Source: CAYWMP01 sp964459445 | GTDB lineage: Bacteria > Desulfobacterota > DSM-4660 > Desulfatiglandales > HGW-15 | Assembly (NCBI GenBank): GCA_964459445.1 | Contig: CAYWMP010000141.1 | Span: 1 to 15,824 of the forward strand | DNA: 15,824 nt | Direction: 5' to 3' | Part shown: in pieces, positions 14,821 to 15,824 of the stretch | Numbering within the stretch: position 1 is the first letter of the stretch | Layout: every line of letters starts with the position of its first letter | Program-made: the position numbers and the translations under genes | Notes under the pieces: model-generated | Seen by the model: the letters and a program-made list of their open reading frames with translations, nothing else | What the model was told of the DNA's origin: nothing | Databases searched by the model: none

Positions 14821-14912
14821 TTTTAAAAGGTTCTATACTCTAGGATCATTTAGTGTTTTTGGATAGGAGAAATTTTAGTGGGTTCTATACATATCAGATG
14901 CATTTGGTGTTT
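14821..14912 (+). repeat. Imperfect direct repeat overlapping the PpiC-like gene start
   Basis: Two copies of a roughly 38-40 nt unit at 14821-14858 and 14873-14912. Shared parts are TTTTA, GGTTCTATAC (14829-14838 and 14881-14890) and CATTTxGTGTTT (14847-14858 and 14901-14912). The second copy contains the GTG start codon and the first signal-peptide codons; the ribosome binding site lies between the copies. It looks like an old local duplication. Confidence 0.6.
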
Positions 14913-15824
14913 AGCAGTATTACTGTGCTTTGGGGGGTTTTTCATGTCTCCATCGGCATGGTCAGAAGATACGCCTTCCCCCATCGTAGCCCTCGTCAAT
15001 GGAGAGGAAATAAACCAGGGAGATTTCGATAGGCAATTGGATCGTGTTATGGGTGAGCTTGCAAGGAGAGGAAGATTTGTCAAAAAAGATCAGCGGCCTT
15101 TCCTAAGGAAGGAAGTCCTTGAAGGCCTCATAAACCGTGAATTGCTTTATCAAGAAAGTCTGAAAAAGGGCATTAAAATTCAAGAGAAGTCCCTTGATGA
15201 TCAATTCGAGGCGGTGAAAAAGGGATTCCCTAACAATGATGAATTTGAAAAGGCTATTAAGAAGTCAAATCTCACAAAAGCCAAGATAAAGGCACAGATT
15301 AAAAAGGATATGGCTATCAATGAGTTCATAAGTAGTCGGGTTGCCAAAGGCATATCTGTTTCTGCGATTGAAATAAGAGAATACTATGATCAAAATCCGA
15401 ACCTTTTTAAAGAACCCGAACAGATTCGCGCAAGGCATATTCTGATTAAGGCTGAATCAGGAGCGGATGAATCTGAAAGGGCCAAAGCGTTGAAGAAGAT
15501 TACGGCCATTCAAAAGAAAGTACAAGAGGGGGAGGACTTTTCATCACTCGCCAAAGAGTATTCCGAGGACAATAGTAGTGTAGATGGAGGCGATCTGGGA
15601 TTCTTTGGAAAGGGTGCTATGGTGAAACCCTTTGAGGAGGCCGTCTGGGCCCTTAAGCCCGGCGAAGTGAGCGACATCGTGAAAACCGAATTCGGTTATC
15701 ACTTGATTCAGCTCGTTGAAAAAAAGCCGGAAATCAAGAGAGACTTTGAAGCAGTCCAAGTGAAAATCGGTGAGTATCTTAAACAGAAAGAGACGAGAAA
15801 GGAGCTCCTTGCATTGGTTGCAGG
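14878..15824 (+). CDS. Secreted PpiC/SurA-like peptidyl-prolyl cis-trans isomerase (cut by window edge)
   Basis: The first 315 codons of an exported parvulin-type foldase that would assist folding of periplasmic or outer-membrane proteins. Seen from the GTG at 14878: a signal peptide (basic start IHIR, core CLAVLLCFGGFF, probable cleavage after SAWS), then VALVNGEEINQGDFDRQLDR, the usual start of the SurA-like N domain, a long helical part with INRELLYQE, and the parvulin domain from about residue 180: IRARHILIK, DGGDLGFFGKGAMVKPFEEAV, LKPGEVSDIVKTEFGYHLIQLVE. AGGAG lies eight bases before the GTG; an internal ATG at 14944 would lose most of the signal peptide. The C terminus is outside the window. 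There is no lipobox at the cysteines, so it is probably soluble in the periplasm. Confidence 0.92.
   Translation, partial: MGSIHIRCIWCLAVLLCFGGFFMSPSAWSEDTPSPIVALVNGEEINQGDFDRQLDRVMGELARRGRFVKKDQRPFLRKEVLEGLINRELLYQESLKKGIKIQEKSLDDQFEAVKKGFPNNDEFEKAIKKSNLTKAKIKAQIKKDMAINEFISSRVAKGISVSAIEIREYYDQNPNLFKEPEQIRARHILIKAESGADESERAKALKKITAIQKKVQEGEDFSSLAKEYSEDNSSVDGGDLGFFGKGAMVKPFEEAVWALKPGEVSDIVKTEFGYHLIQLVEKKPEIKRDFEAVQVKIGEYLKQKETRKELLALVA

Overview
The window looks like chromosomal DNA of an anaerobic deltaproteobacterium (Desulfobacterota, probably in the sulfate-reducer or syntroph range). This is inferred from gene content: an aldehyde:ferredoxin oxidoreductase (AOR) beside a MoaD-like protein, two radical SAM/SPASM genes, a YeiH-type transporter, a small RRM protein, a DUF151 nuclease and a PpiC-type foldase. 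Base composition looks moderate and even. I saw no rRNA, tRNA, phage genes, CRISPR array or transposase gene, but there is one transposase-less inverted-repeat element.

Layout. (1) 1-2906, minus strand: a radical SAM/SPASM gene, then an OsmC protein with its own promoter, a MoaD-like sulfur carrier ending in Gly-Gly, and the 5' end of an AOR gene cut by the window edge. (2) 3012-6996: two convergent operons. The plus operon has a small alpha-helical protein followed by an alpha/beta hydrolase. The minus operon has two paralogues of that protein followed by a FemAB/GNAT-like acyltransferase. All three paralogues share a Pro-containing hydrophobic segment near the N terminus and an HYxxLL core. 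Each operon has a good sigma-70 promoter. The minus promoter has a perfect 12-bp palindrome in its spacer. A roughly 200-bp MITE-like element sits between the plus promoter and its gene. (3) 7112-9747: a YeiH-family putative sulfate exporter (minus), divergent from a CaCA-type Na+/Ca2+ antiporter (plus). (4) 9945-11492: a small exported protein (plus), then a second radical SAM/SPASM gene (minus) whose reading frame is split by one in-frame TAG between its two domains. (5) 11934-15824, plus strand: a LOG-family protein, a gene-poor stretch, an RRM RNA-binding protein, a DUF151 bifunctional nuclease, and a secreted PpiC/SurA-like peptidyl-prolyl isomerase that runs off the end.

How the genes may work together. 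The AOR and MoaD-like genes form a plausible tungsten-pterin enzyme module. The best candidate for an undescribed system is the 3-7 kb block. There, three copies of an unrecognised protein family are each co-transcribed with a hydrolase or an acyltransferase, which suggests an envelope- or lipid-linked function. That function is inference only; the paralogy and operon structure are read directly from the sequence.
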